Source: Termitomyces sp. T153 (lineage: Eukaryota > Basidiomycota > Agaricomycetes > Agaricales > Lyophyllaceae). Taken from it: a stretch of DNA of 64,000 nucleotides. Each line of letters starts with the position of its first letter. The stretch's first letter is position 1. This document shows positions 45,612-58,772 of the stretch, in pieces. The stretch covers positions 1 to 64,000 of the forward strand of contig JACKQL020000102.1 of assembly GCA_018296165.2 (NCBI GenBank), written 5' to 3'. Made by a program: the position numbers and the translations under genes. Below the pieces are notes generated by a model. It saw only the letters and a list, made by a program, of their open reading frames with translations. It was not told the origin of the DNA and ran no database searches.

Positions 45612-46650
45612 TGTCACAATCCACTCCCCAAACCCCCGACTTTGTTCCCAGCCCCCTTGTTCTCCTGAAGTCCTTCTCAATGCTCCACCAAACCTCCTCA
45701 ACCCTCATCCACCCTCCATGCCCACTCCAGATGACTCCAATGCTTCTCCGGCAAACTCTGATGATTCCCTGGCCAACTCCAATGCTTTCTCTGCAGTTAT
45801 TGACACTTCCTCTGAGTCCCTGGAACCCTCCCCTGTATTCCTGACTCTGTCATATGCCTTTGACCCCCCCTACCCTGATTCTCTGACCTGCCCCAAAGCA
45901 TCACAACAGCCCTGGAGCAGCCCACACCCCCAGCTGATCCCATCAAAACATCACTGCAGCCCACTCCTTGATCATACCCAACACTCATCAACTCTGCACA
46001 GCTCCGTCGAGCCCCACCACCATATCCACTGTCCTCCAGAACTATCCAGTAGTCAGTATATAAGTCATATAGTAACTCCTCATACTCTAGTCTTGATATT
46101 ACTTGCATTATTGGTTACTTGTGTCTTGTGCTTCTCTCTGTCTCTGTTTCTATTTATAGTCATGAATCTATCTCTTTTCTCTGTCTCATCTTGCCTCGTC
46201 TTGACTGTCTATATTTCCTTTGTTTCTCTAAGTTCTTTCCATCTCCAATATCAGTATGAACTTCATGTATGTGCTACAAACCCCAAACATTCTACAACAA
46301 CTCCAGACCTTGCTCTTTGCTCAGCCCTAGAACCCATCAAGTCTTAATTGATCCCCCATCAAACTCTAGCTCTGCCCCCATCACTAGCAAAGCCTCTGTT
46401 TACCCCACAGTCTATTCACACACCTACAAACTTGTTCCTGACACCCACCCAAGCCCAACATTAATATACTTGGTCTTACACTTCCCTAGACCACTCCAAA
46501 CTTGCTTGGACTGCTCCTCCTAGCTTCTTCTCACAAGTCTTTTTACTCCACATCAACTCTGGAATGCTAGGTTATAAGCGCAGGACATCATGTCTGCCTA
46601 GTAAGGATTTGCCAGTGTAGCTGAGCCCCCATAGTCAGCAGAACCTGACA
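45612..46650 (+). repeat. B' first (outer) 5' LTR
   Basis: 1039 bp, TGTCACAATCC to GAACCTGACA, with the TATATAAG box (about 46056) and AGTCTTGATATTA (about 46091). It is followed directly by a second, incomplete LTR instead of the primer site. Confidence 0.9.
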
Positions 46651-47129
46651 ATCTCCATCTCAACTTGACTGTCTCTATTTTCTTTGTTTCTCTAAGATCT
46701 TTCCATCTCCAATGTCAGTACAAACTCGATGCCCACACTATGAACCCTGAACATTCCTACAATAACTCCAGACCTTGCTCTTTGCTCAGCCATGGAACTC
46801 ATCAAGTCCTGATCAACTCCCCATCCAACTCCGGCTCTGCCCCTATCACATGCAAAGCCTCTGCATACTCCACAGTCTATTTGCATGCCTACAAACTTGT
46901 ACCTGACACCTGCCTGAACTGATGTCTAATATACTTGGTCTGAGACTTCCCCAGACCACTCTGGACTTGCTTGGATCACTCTCCCTAGCTTCCCCTCACA
47001 AGTTCCCACACTCTGCGTGAACTCTGGAGCATTAGGTTATAAGCACAGGACATCATGTCTGCCTAGTAAGGACTTGCCCAGTGTAGCTGAGCCCCTGTAA
47101 TCAGCAGAACCTGACATAATATCAAGACT
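46651..47129 (+). repeat. B' second partial LTR plus self-priming site
   Basis: 46651-47116 repeats only the 3' half of a family-B LTR and ends CCTGACA. It is followed by TAATATCAAGACT (47117-47129), the same primer site as in B. At several differing positions (for example ACCTGA.GCCTGCCTGAACTGA) it agrees with the 3' LTR at 58460-58490 rather than with the outer LTR. Confidence 0.85.
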
Positions 47130-47586
47130 CTGTCAGGGAACTTCCATTCCCAACCTCTGTGACTGGTTCCAGCACCTCCACAGCTTGTTTGACATTTCCA
47201 GGGCTCTTTTCAGAACCCTGGAGTTCTCTGTATTACCTCAGCAACTATTGCCCTAGGGTTAGGAATAGCTCCAGTTACCTGTACAGTAGTTCCCATGCCT
47301 CTTCCACCCACGGATGCACCACACCAAGCAGTGGGGATCCTTAGACTTATTCTCTTTAGATTCCCCTCTGCTAGGTAATTAGTTACCAATTTGTATTGTT
47401 GTCTACTCCACTAATATACTTTAGATTCCCCTCTGCTAGCTGCATGACTCCAATCTGTCACTCTGGAGATTGCTCTTATAGCAGAACAAGTCTCCTAAAA
47501 CTGGCTTGGAAGCCCCACATAGCCACAAGGAATCTCTAAGCTGCTATCCATCACTTCTTGACCAGAATTAAGCATTGCAGAGTTCT

Positions 47587-48208
47587 ATGTCTCAGCTTGC
47601 CAACTCAGACACATCCTCAGAGGCTCCAGGCCTGCAAGACAAAGCCTGGACTCACCCGCTCCACCTAGAAACCCAGGTGCAATTATTGCAATCATCTCTC
47701 ACCCACCATATGACTGAACTCTCTACCCTCCATCAGACAATGAACCTTATCTCCCAGTCCCTCCAGGCATTGCTAGAATGCCTAAGCCCTAACTCTACTC
47801 CTCCCATGGCTGAGGAACTAGCTCCACCTGCCATGGCACCTGCTCTAGTGCCACCCTGTGCCTACTCACCCAGCACCAGCCCTCGCTTCAGCTGCCCCCG
47901 CTGCTTGTCCCCTACCCCCGGGGATTCCCATGGATGTGGACACGGCCCAACAACTCTGCATGGCCCTGCTGTTATGCTGGAGATGCAAGAAGCCTGGGCA
48001 CTTTGCATGACACTGTCCCCTGGACCTGGAGGTCCACTACCTTTCCATAGCAGAGTAGGAGGAACTTCTCCTGCAACTCCTGGCTGCAAAAGATGCTGCC
48101 AGAGCTCTGTCACTGGATGAGCTCTCATCAGAGTTGACCCTGGAGGAAGCCAACATGAGCACCTTACTTCTGGAGCTAGAGGGGGATTTTGAGTTGAGCA
48201 ATAGATGA
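47587..48208 (+). pseudogene. gag of inserted gypsy fragment
   Basis: ATG 47587 begins MSQLANSDTSSEAPGLQDKA. A coiled-coil-like stretch follows (LQSSLTHHMTELSTLHQTMN), then a Pro-rich linker. After a frame change near 47880 comes LVPYPRGFPMDVDTAQQL and a zinc knuckle CWRCKKPGHFA.HC with TGA at an Arg position. The acidic tail ends GDFELSNR, TGA 48206-48208. Small Gag-like RNA-binding protein, decayed. Confidence 0.7.
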
Positions 48209-48426
48209 GGTGTATGCCTCTGTCGCTAGGTGCTACCAGCTTCTCTTGTTTGTCAATAGAAAATGAAACTGCCTTTTCAGATGCCCTCCATTCTAAGACA
48301 GAAGAACCTCAAAGCCCCCTTCCAGACATACAAACACTAACTCTGGAGCCTCTGCCAAGCTCTTTGATGCCTCTGAAGGTCCGGCAATGCAGCCCTGCTT
48401 GGGCATGCCAAATGCCCTGACAGTAC

Positions 48427-48876
48427 ATGATGGCCTCTGGCTCATTTGCCCATTCCTTGTGCCTCAATGTGGAGATCAAGACAATGGACACCCAGCAAAA
48501 CCACAGAGTTGCAGCTCTCCTAGACAGCAGAGCAACAGGACTTTTCCTGGACTTGGAGTTTGTCAAATGCCATAGCCTGACCATGCAGCCCCTTCCCAAG
48601 CCCATTCCTGTTTACAACATTGACAGAATGCCCAACAAAGCTGGCACAATTAGCTTTATGGTTGACCTGGTTCTCTGCTATTGGAACTATGCAGAGCATG
48701 CTGTATTTGCTGTTACCAGCTTGGGAAGGCAAGATATGATCCTTGGATTCACATGGCTCCAAAAGCATAACTTCAAGGTTGATTGGACCAAAGGAGAGAT
48801 GACCATGAGTAAATGCCCCAGGAAGTGCTCCACCTGTGCCATAGAAGCCAGAGCAGAGCATTGGACTCAAGTCTGA
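48427..48876 (+). pseudogene. aspartic protease of inserted gypsy fragment
   Basis: It reads LNVEIKTMDTQQNHRVAALL, then DSRATGLFLDLEFVK with DSR where retropepsins have DSG (GGx to AGA-type change). DMILGFTWLQKHNFKVDW follows, then a CPRKCSTC motif near the end. It belongs to a widespread basidiomycete gypsy lineage. No RT follows; the fragment stops here. Confidence 0.78.
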
Positions 48877-48919
48877 GAGCATGTAGCCATCCGAGCATGT
48901 CCCCCTTACTTCATTCTCA

Positions 48920-51332
48920 ATGTCTGCATATAACTCTGTGTACAACTCTGCCAGCTACCTAACCAATGTCTATGGTCGACTAGTCTCTGAAAATCCATCT
49001 GCCCTGTTCTACCCAGGCCCTCCTGCAGATCAGTATGTCCTCTGCCACTGGACTTCTGACCCCAACTAGGCGTTCTATGCCCCCTCCATCAGCTAGGGAA
49101 TATCTCCAGGCTGGTGCTGCCCCCCAGCATTCCCCACCAATAGCAACAACCCCTGCATGTACTCTGAAGAATACTCCACAGTGCCCCCCAACCCCACCTA
49201 CCTTCCTCCCACCCACTATTACACATACCCAGCCCCTCCAGAGCACATAGATAATTATTCTCCCCCTCATCTGCCATTTTCCACTCAAGTTCCTCTTTCC
49301 TCCAGGCAGCAAAGGGTCAAAGCCTATGCCCAACAGTGTGACAAAGTCCTCCATCTCCTCCACCTCTTTCCCATGGAGTTTGCAAGATGTGCTTGCACTC
49401 TCCTTATCAATCTAGGCTATTCTGACACTCCTACAACCCTGGAAGTTTGGGTGGATCAACTCCTTGACTTCCACAAATGCTACCTGCAAGGAAATCTCTC
49501 AGAAACTACACAAGGCACTCTGGGTATCAACACTAATTTGTGGAATGAGCTCTACACATTGGTTGAAGAAATCCACACCAGTCCAAACCCCCGCCCATTC
49601 AAAGATCCTCTAGACTCCTCCTGTTTCTTCCATGTGCAGTGTGAGGAATCCGTTGGAATACAAAGTGAAGCCTCGCCTCCTATTTTCTGCCAGCAGGAAA
49701 CTCTCAACATAGCCTCCAGCATTCTGAGGAACCTCAACTCCACAGGAGGATTATTCAACCAATCTACTACTCACACTTTGGCCCTCTCTACTTGCTCCTG
49801 GGCCAACTCTGTCCCTAGTGCCTTCCAAACATGGGATCAGCCTGCTGCCTCCAAACCCCACTAACAACAACCATCCCTGCATGCTGACAATGACAATCAG
49901 ACCCTTTCCTACATTGATAAGCCTGGCAATCCTGCCAACAAACCTGCTCCATGCAATGACCCTCTACAGGACCAACCTCCCCACTTCAATCTCCATGCCC
50001 CCCGTACCAACATCCCTCCACCCCACCAAAACCTCCCAGCACCTCCAAGACAGCCTATGGGCCCCAGGGCACCCCAACCCCCTTTCTCCACTAACTCTCC
50101 TCATCCTCCACCCATTCCAATGTCCAACCCTCCCACTGACACTAACTACTTTGGACCCTCCACCCCCAAAGGACCCCCTCCCCCTCAATGGGCTCCGGGG
50201 CCTCCCCCATGCAATGCAGGCCAACTCCCTGGCAGCAGACCTCCCAACAGCAGACCACCTGGAGGATGGGGCCCAGCTATGGACAACTTCCCCCCCCAGT
50301 GCAGAAATGGAAACAACTACTATTATTACTACAATGCCAGACCCCCACCTCAAACTCAAAACACCCAGGACAACACTCATGACACACCGGCTTAAGAAGG
50401 AAAACTCAACATTCAAAAGCCTAAAGCTTTCACTGGCTGTGACCCCCAGAAGTGGCACATCTTTCTGACCCAGTATCTAACTATGTTCCAAGCTAAGCCC
50501 ATTACTTTCTAGCTTGAGAGCTCATGAGTAGCCTTCCAACTAGCTCACTTTTACCTGGGAATTCTCTAGTAAGTTTGGTGTCTTTGACACTATAGCAGAA
50601 GCAGAGAAGAACCTCTTCAACCTCTGAATGTGCAACAACAAATGTTTCATAACCTTCATCATACAATTCAAATGGGAAGCCTATGAAACCAGGTGGAATT
50701 ACAATGCCCTCTGCTTTGCCCTCCATCGCGCCCTGCCTCAACAGATCAAGGACATTCTCCATCTTGCACCCAAGCAAACCACCTATGACGGATACAAGGC
50801 ACTTATTACCCAGGTTGACCAATGTTACTAGGAAGATAGGAGTGAGAACATGGCACCCCAGACCTTGTGGAACACCTCCAGCAATACCAACTGGCAGGTT
50901 GGAGCAACCAACAGCACTTGACCCTTAATTCCCATCAATCCTACCAACCCTGTGCCCCATTTCCCTCCAGGCTGAGGGCCTTCCAGTGCCAATCAACCCC
51001 TGGGACAGCGCCCCCCTGCTCAACTCAATACTACCGACCTCTACGAGGCCCCAGAACTCCTGGATGCCAACCTCAACAACCTCAACAATGTTCTGAACTC
51101 TGTTGACAACCAGGAAGCCCTATGCACAAGCAAGATCTGGAATAGGCCATGGATTGACATACCAGAGGAGACTCAGAAGAGCCAACAGAAGGATGGCGCA
51201 TGCATCCTTTGTGGTGAGCAGGGACATTTTATCCGCAGTTGTTCTAAACAACAGGTGATGGGACGTGCTGTGTGGACAATTGATGGAGAAGACTGCAATT
51301 ACCAGTTTACAGAAAATGAGTCAGCAGTTTAG
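48920..51332 (+). pseudogene. gag of B'
   Basis: ATG 48920 aligns with 14433 of B. The stretch 49157-49864 is open where B is frameshifted (YLPPTHYYTYP, VWVDQLLDFHKCYLQGN). The capsid part lacks about 100 bp near 50540 compared with B. The zinc knuckle CILCGEQGHFIRSC is at about 51210-51250, and the stop TAG at 51330-51332. The mutations differ from those in B, so the two decayed independently. Confidence 0.85.
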
Positions 51333-54300
51333 GTCTTGAAGATGCACTACACTGCAGACCAGACTCTGACATCTTCTCCACTCCAGCCACTCTTCTCCAT
51401 GCAATGGTACTTGCCCCAGACAACCTCCCAGCATACCTCCCCTCCCACTCCTCCACCACCCTCCTCCTCTGCACCACCCTCCCCTTCTGTGACAACCCCA
51501 TTCCCACACTAGTTGACAGCAGTGCTATGGATAACTTCATAGATGAATCCCTGGCAGCACGCACTCCCCAACACCTCCAATGCCTTTTCACTCTGATCCT
51601 TCTTGAGCTCTTCAATGGCAACTCCACCTCTGCCAGAGATATCACAGACCACCTGGAGACAACTGTGACATTTGCCAACAGATGACAGCAAGAACTCCAA
51701 CTACTTATCATGAAACTACACCTCTCTGCTCCCATCATCTTAGGCTTCTTATGGCTCTGATCCACCAATCCCTACATTGACTGGCACAGTCTCACCCTCC
51801 ACCTTGACTGGAACAATCCAATCAACTCTGGGCTAGTGCCCTTTGATGTCTCACCCCCCTCCAAGAACCCTAAGACCATGATCAACCAACCTGGGACTCT
51901 TCCACAGCTCTGCTTAAGATCTGTATGGTTGTTTGTCATCAATGTCCAACTTGACAGCTCACCCAAGGCCCTCCCTGCCCTCATCAACAGTGGTGCCTCC
52001 AGTACCTTTGTCAGCAGTCAACTTGACCTCCAACACAATGACCTTGACAAACTCCTCAAGCTCAAACTCTTCAACAGAAGCTCTGCCATGACAGGGATCA
52101 CTCAATTCCACAATGATACTCTCACCCTTGACAACAACCTGCAGTTTCAGGCCTGGCTTCTCATCACCCAACTCCCACTGTCAACTCTGATCATGCTCAA
52201 ACTTCTGAGCACTAGCACCTCTGGAGCAACCCAAAGCCCCTCAACCTCCGACAGCGACTTAGAAGATGAAGAAAACATGACCCCACCTCAGTCAAACCCA
52301 ATCAAATCATGACAGCTGCCCCCCAACATATCCTGGAATTGATACAAGGGCCCATGGTACTCTGACCAGCAATGCTCAACCCCTCCAAACAACTCTGACT
52401 CAACCACAGCCATCCCATCACCCACCTCCATCAACTCCAAAAACCTTGACATTAAAATCATTGGCACCATCCCCTTCACATGCATCTTACAAGACAGCAC
52501 CCCTGCCTTTCAGTTACAAATCATGCTAGCTCTACCTGAGGAGCACCTCTGTGCAGAAACTACTCCACCAAAGTGCAAAACAGAGGAACAGATTCTATAC
52601 AAAGTAGTTTCCCTGGAGTCCATGAATTTGCTGATGTGTTCTCTGAAGGGAGTGCCAAAGAACTTCCTCCACACCATTTCTACAACCACAAGATTGACCT
52701 CAAAGAAGGTGCCTTGCTCCTATTTGGCAAGATCTACAACATGTCCAAGATTGAGCTCCAGGCCCTGAAGAAGTACCTTGATGACATGCTTGGAAAAGGC
52801 TTTATATCCCCATCAATCTCCATCACCGGCACTCCAGTCTTATTTGCCAAGAAGAAGGACAGATCACTCCAACTCTGTGTAGATTATTGGGAACTCAACA
52901 AAGTCACCAAAAAGAACCAGTATCCCCTCCCCCTGATTGGAGACCTCATTGACCACCTCCACAGTGCCAAGATCTATACAAAAATAGACCTCCACTCTGG
53001 CTACAACAACATCCAGATTGCTTTGGGATATGAATGGAAGACTGCCTTTCACACCTGCTATGGCCTCTTTGAGTATCTCATAATGCTTTTTGGAATGACT
53101 AACTCCCCTGCCACCTTCCAGTACTTCATGAATGACATCTTCCATGACATGAATGACGTCTTCATTATTGTGTACTTGGATGACATACTGCTCTACTCAA
53201 AATTCACTGGAGGAGCACCCAGAGCATGTCCACCACATCTTAAAATGACTCTGAGAGTACCACCTCCATGCCAAACCCAAAAAATGCTCCTTCCACACAA
53301 CAGAGGTCAAATACCTCAGAGTCATTGTCACTCTAAACAGCATGCGCATGGACTCTACCAAGGTCGACACCATAATCAACTGGCCCTCACTGCAAAATGT
53401 CAAGGAGATACAGTCATTTCTGAGGTTTGCTAACTTTGATCTACTCTGGGATCACCAAACCCCTCAACTAACTCACACAGAAGGACACCCCTTGAGATTG
53501 GAACAGCAAGTGCCAAAGTGTATTCCTCCTCTTTAAGAAGGCCTTCACCTCCACCCCAGTCCTCTGCCACTTCAACCCCTCCCTACCAATTGTACTCAAA
53601 TGCAATGCCTCCAACTATGCCATTGCTGAAATACTCTTCTAGTCAGATTCTGGAGGCAAGGATCTCTGCCCCATTGCCTTCTATACCTGTTTGATGATCT
53701 CTGTGGAGCTCAACTATGACATCTATGACAAAGAACTCCTCATGATCATCAAAGCCTTTCATCAGTGGTGGGCCTACCTCGAGGGATCCCCACACTGCAT
53801 CCAAGTCTACTCTGACCACAACAACCTGCAATACTTCACAACCACAAAACAACTCAGCTGCCACCAAGCTTGATGGTCCAAAACCCTCTCAGAGTATGAC
53901 TTCACCATCCACTATTGCCCCAGATGACTCAGCACAAAATCCAATGCCCTCACTCAGAGATCCAACATGTACTCAAAAAAGTCATTTGAGGCTGAATGGA
54001 ATGTGTTCAACTATTGAGTGGTAATCCCCCCCAAACATCTACATGCTGTGCTGATTTTAAATGAGGAAGGAATCCTCCACCAAATCAGAAACTCACCCCT
54101 AAACCCCTTCTTCACCCAGCATGACCCCTGCAACAACTCTACTAATGAGTCAAACACCAAAAACCTCTTCATGCTGTCTCTAGACCACTGCCTCCTGCTC
54201 CAGAGTGGGCAAATTTATGCTCTGAACCACAAGTCCATTCACCTTGACATACTCCGGCAACACTACAACCACAAGCTCCAGGGGCACCCAGGAATTTGTA

Positions 54301-55529
54301 AGACTCTTCAGCTTATCTCCCAAACTTACTTTTGGCCAGGAATGAAGAAGGACATCATGTGATACATCAGGCCCTGTGAATCTTGCCTCCAGGCCAAGGT
54401 ACTCCACCACCACCCACACAGACTCCTGCAGTCTCTCCCCATTGGTCAGTGCCCCTGGTCCTCAATTTTAATGGATCATATCGTCAAACTCCCCGACTCC
54501 AAGAGTTTTGACTCAATCCTTGTTGTTGTCTGCCAACTCACCAAGCAAGCCCTCTTCATCCCCTGCCACACCACCAACAATGCTCTGGAGTTCACCAAAC
54601 TATTTCTCAAACATATATTCTCCAAGCATGGACTCCTGGATGACATTGTTTCTGACTAGGGACCTCTATTCATCTCTCATTTTTGGCAATCACTATGCAA
54701 GGCACTTGAAATAAAAACAAATCTCTCCACCACCTACCACCTAGAGACTGACAGACAGATGGAGAGAGTAAACCAGACATTGGAACAGTATCTCTGCCTC
54801 TACATTAATTATTTACAGAATGACTGGCATGCAGAACTTCCCCTCACCAAGTTTACTTACAATAACATGCCCCACTCTGCCACCAGAGTCTCTCTCTTCT
54901 ACACCAACAAGGGCTACAACCCCTGACTCATGCTATCCCTCAAAGATGTCCCTTCCCATATTACTCATGAAGTCGCCAAGAACCTCCAATCCCTCCACCA
55001 GTTCCTCTAGGATGAAATCAGCACTGCCAATCAAGCCTACTCCAAACATACCAATGCCCAACATGATCCTACCCCTGACTGGCCCCCCAGCACTCTGGTT
55101 TGGCTCAATCGACGCAACTTCAAGACCTGGAGGCCTTCCATCAAACTCAACCATAAATGCCTCAGCCTCTTCAAAGTCCTCTGGAAGGTCTCCATGCATG
55201 CCTACAAGCTCGACCTGCTCCCAGGCTTAAAGGGCCTCCACCCAGTATTCCACATCCACCTCCTCAAAAAACATGCTCCAGACCCTTTTCCTGAGCAGCA
55301 CCCCAGCTAACCACCTCCCATCAAAGTTGAGGACAAATATCACTACAAGATCAACCAAATTCTTGACTCCCACATAGTCTGTGGCTGACCCCAATACTTG
55401 GTCCACTGGAAAGGCTATGGACCTGAGAATGACACTTGGAAAACCTGAAGAAACCTTGATAGAGCCCCTGACAAGCTCTAGGACTTCCATCAAAGGCATC
55501 CCACCAAGCTTCAGGACTCCTTGGACTAG
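51333..55529 (+). pseudogene. pol of B': PR-RT-RH-IN-chromodomain
   Basis: Collinear with 16957-21104. The protease-like LINSGASSTFVSSQL is at about 51981. RT has LFAKKKDRSLQLCVDYWE, YTKIDLHSGYNN and an intact YLDDILLYS (about 53175). RNase H has YDKELLMIIKAFHQWW and VYSDHNNLQYF. Integrase has MDHIVKLPDSKSFDSILVVV and a stop at the SDRG position. The chromodomain-like YLVHWKGYGPEN-type end is near 55400. A 100-200 bp stretch around 52200-52400 differs from B (a Ser/Pro/Asp linker). Many stops. At B stop sites 18051, 19785 and 21066, B' has CAA. Confidence 0.9.
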
Positions 55530-55755
55530 CAAACACAGATGGCATCAGCAGGCATAACTCCCACCTCTAGACTTATCAGGAATTCAACTCCCACGAGTAA
55601 CCCCCTACATGTTTTACTTCTCTGTTTCCTGACTCCATCTGAAAAACTTAATCCTCCCAGGCTGGAGGCCCAATAAGTTAGTATTTACATGTCTAATTTT
55701 ACAAAATGGTACAGGAGGCACAGGTCCAATGCAGAGTACAAGTCCAAGAAACCCC

Positions 55756-57417
55756 CTACTCCCCCTTCTCCTCTGGTCCTATCTCTAGTATCCTCCCCAC
55801 CATGTCCACCTCCAGTTGTGCCACCACTGTCACCAACATGTCCAGATGCTCCAAAAAAGGCTCCTCCACATCCATCGCCACCTCCCACCATTTCTCAGAA
55901 TCCACCATGGCCCTCCATTGGTGCCCTGCCAATAAATGACCCATCTGCCCAACCCCCTAACCCAACTCTGGCAGGAGAGCTCTAGGCATCCTCAAGAGCC
56001 CATCATGAATTGATGCAAGTGCCACTGATGCTCTATCCAGTAGGATTTGGTGCTCCCAGACCCAATCTACCCCAATATGTCAGCACAGGAAGACTGGAGA
56101 GAAAACAGAGCCAACTTATAAAGAATTTCCTGCTGCCCCAAGGCTGCCTCATTGGCAAGCCACTCCTCCCACTTACACGCCCTCTCCACCATTGCTTGGA
56201 GCACCCCTACATTAGGCCCCTCTCCAAGTCCCTAGTGCCTCTGACCCCTCTAACCACTGTGCCGCCACCTCTGCTCATGCTTTCCACTGCATCACCTAAG
56301 CCTGCAACTCCTGCAGCTGGGCCAATCACTCCATGGCCATCCCCACAGCCACATCCTTATCCCTCTGCACTGCATCCTTCTCCCTCTGAGCCTCATTCCA
56401 CTCCCTCTAGACCCTGTCCCTATCCTCCCCAACCCTCCAAGCCTCCTCCTCCCACATGGCCAACAATCGTTCCAACTCCTCTACTCAATGCCACAGAAAA
56501 GCCTTGGCAGTTAACTATGAACTCCCTGCAGATTGCTCAACTGGGGCCCCAGAGGGCCTGCCATTGCCTGCTCCCTCCATGCCTGCTTGCTCAGCCCCAC
56601 CTCCAGTGATGGGGATGCCCTCCACTTTTCCTTGTCCCATGTTGAGGGGGCCCCCTCCCTCTGCCCACCCTGTGGAGGCCCAACCTTCATTGTGGACTGC
56701 CCCATGCTACCCCCTCCCTCTACCCCAGAACCCTGCCCCATCACTCTGCCCTTCCACCCCTCCTCCAACTATGCTATAACCCACTCTCAATCCCATCCTT
56801 GCTCTGCTGCAACACAAGTGGCATGCCAACTCAAGGTAATGGAACACTTTTTGTGCTGCAAGCAACATGGGAGACATACTGACATGTCCCGCCACACCCC
56901 CAGCACAGGTTCCTTGAACTCACACTGCTCTCTCTGCCAGGTGCAGGATGCACACTATGGAGTAGTTAGCTCAGAAAAGAAAAAAACATGACAATCACTT
57001 ACCAGGGCCACCACCTGGCACCACTCTAAGGTCAGAGGACCCCTCACCCACCCCACCACCTCCATGAACTGCTCCGGTATCACCTCTGCCTGAGCCATCT
57101 TCAAACCTGCAGGAATGGGTCAGACTATCCCTGGACCAAGCCCAGGCCTGGAATGCGAGGGGGAGACTGCCCCTGCCAATGACTGTGCTATGCTCATGTC
57201 CAACAAAAGCCCCAAGGGACCTGCCACAGCTGCAGATAACTCTGTCAAGGCCCAGTCAGTACTCTGGAATATGTGGGATGGAATCACACTCATGACTGCA
57301 ATACATTTCCTTGACCTGGTGATAGTCCAGATGCCCCTCAGAGTCCTCAGAGGAGGACAACTGCAACAACAAGGACAGGGACCTGGATGCTGCTGGAAAA
57401 TAGGTGGAAGACAACAT
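55756..57417 (-). pseudogene. antisense Zn2Cys6-like gene of B'
   Basis: ATG at 57417 (MLSSTYFPAASRS) matches the start in B. Near 56930-56850 the cluster keeps its second half, VCLPCCLQHKKCSITLSW, including the CX2CX6C that B has lost. WVIA.LEEGWKGRVMGQGSG follows. The C-terminus LLAGHQWRA, WWEVAMDVEEPF, VVAQLEVDMVGR ends at 55756, parallel to B at 21331. The frame is broken by many CpG-type stops. Both copies share gene, orientation and position, so it was part of their common ancestor and not a private insertion. Confidence 0.75.
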
Positions 57418-57628
57418 TGTAGAAAGTTGGAAAACCCTGGAGTATGTCTGATCCTTTTCAATGACTTAGAAAGAGCCCCCTAATGAACAGTGGCTATGCT
57501 TTGACTTTGTTTCCCATGCTGCCACTTGCTGCAGTGTGATCAATATTGCTCAACTTCAATTCCCATGCCCTGCCAATCTCCAAAGTATGCTCCGTGTCTC
57601 AAGGGTCTTGATACTGAAAGGGGAGTGA

Positions 57629-58680
57629 GGTCACAACTCACTGCCCAGACTCCTGACTTTGTTCCCAGCCCCCTCATTCCTCCAGAGTCCTTTCCAATGC
57701 CCCACCAAACCCCTCCAAACTCTTGTCCACCCTCCACACCCACTCCAGGTAACTCTGATGCTTCCTTGGCAAACTCCAATGATCCTCTGGCCAATCTGAC
57801 ACCTTCTCCACAGTTAGTGACACTTTCTCTAAGTCCCTGAAACCCTCCCTTGCTGTTCCTGACCCTGTCATAAGCCTCCAACCCCCCTACCCTGGTTTCC
57901 TGACCTGCCCCAAAGCATCACAATGACCCTGCAGTGGCTTGTGTCCCCAGCTGATTCCATCAGAATATTGCTGTGGCCTGCTCCTTGATTGTACCCAACA
58001 CCTGTCAACCCCATGCAGCTCCATTGAGCCCAGCTGCCATACCTGCTGTCCTCCAGAGCTACCCAGTAGTCAGTATATAAGTCATAGAGTAGCTCCTCAT
58101 ACTCTAGTCTTAATATTACCTGCATTAACTGGTTACTTGTGTCTCGTGTTTCTTCCTGTCTCTGTTTCTATTCTTAGTCTCAAATCTATTCTTTTCTCTG
58201 TCTCATTTTGCCTCATCTCTGTCTCGACTTGACTGTCTCTATTTCCTTTGTTTCTCTAAGATCTTTCCATCTCCAACATCAGTATGAACTCCATGCCTGT
58301 GCTACAAACCCCAAACATTCCTACAACAACTCCAGACCTCACTCTTTGCTCAGCCCTGAAACCCATCAAGTCCTGATTGACTTCCCATCCAACTCCAGCT
58401 CCACCTCCATTAAGTGTGAAGCCTCCACATACCCTGCAGTCTATTTGCATGCCTACAAACTTGTACCTGATGCCTGCCTGAACTGACATCTAATATACTT
58501 AGTCTTAGACTTCTCCAGACCACTCCGGACTTGCTCAGATCACTCTCCCTAGCTTCTCCTTGCAAGTCCCCACACTCCACATGAACTCCGGAGTGTTAGG
58601 TTATAAGCACAGAACATTGCATCCGCCTAGTAAGGACTCACCCAGTGTAGCTGAGCCCCTGTAGTCAGCAGAACCTGACA
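57629..58680 (+). repeat. 3' LTR of B'
   Basis: It follows the purine run GAAAGGGGAGTGA (57616-57628), starts GGTCACAACTC (ancestral TGTCAC) and ends GAACCTGACA. The TATATAAG box is near 58075. The right duplication ATGTA is at 58681-58685. Confidence 0.92.
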
Positions 58681-58768
58681 ATGTATTACATGTTGTAGGT
58701 ACCACTTCAACATGCCCACAGCTAGAAAGTCCATCAAAATCAGGACTTTCTTATGTTTGTGCCCATCT
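58681..58768 (-). pseudogene. K gag, middle piece
   Basis: The minus strand reads DGHKHKKVLILMDFLAVGML, then KWYLQHVIH, up to the B' insertion. It lies between the family-L LTR and B'. Removing both insertions rejoins AQYGG on the 5' side and VNRA on the 3' side. Confidence 0.85.
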
Positions 58769-58772
58769 CCAC

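Larger units (their letters stand above)
47131..48899 (+). mobile_element. gypsy gag-protease fragment inserted after B' primer site
   Basis: The junctions fall between ATATCAAGACTC (to 47130) and CCCCCTTACTT (from about 48901), which are contiguous in B. It begins TGTCAGGGAAC, like an LTR start, and holds a 21-bp direct repeat (CTTTAGATTCCCCTCTGCTA at about 47354 and 47419). gag and protease coding follow. There is no right LTR and no matching duplication. Fragment of a third gypsy lineage. Confidence 0.75.
45612..58680 (+). mobile_element. element B', older copy of B inserted in K gag
   Basis: It is flanked by ATGTA at 45607-45611 and 58681-58685. The order is LTR, second partial LTR, primer site, inserted gypsy fragment (47131-48899), gag, pol, antisense gene and 3' LTR. 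It is collinear with element B, but nearly every CpG is TpG or CpA. For example, the 60 bases at 17641-17700 in B hold six CpG and the B' equivalent near 52020-52079 has none. Confidence 0.93.
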
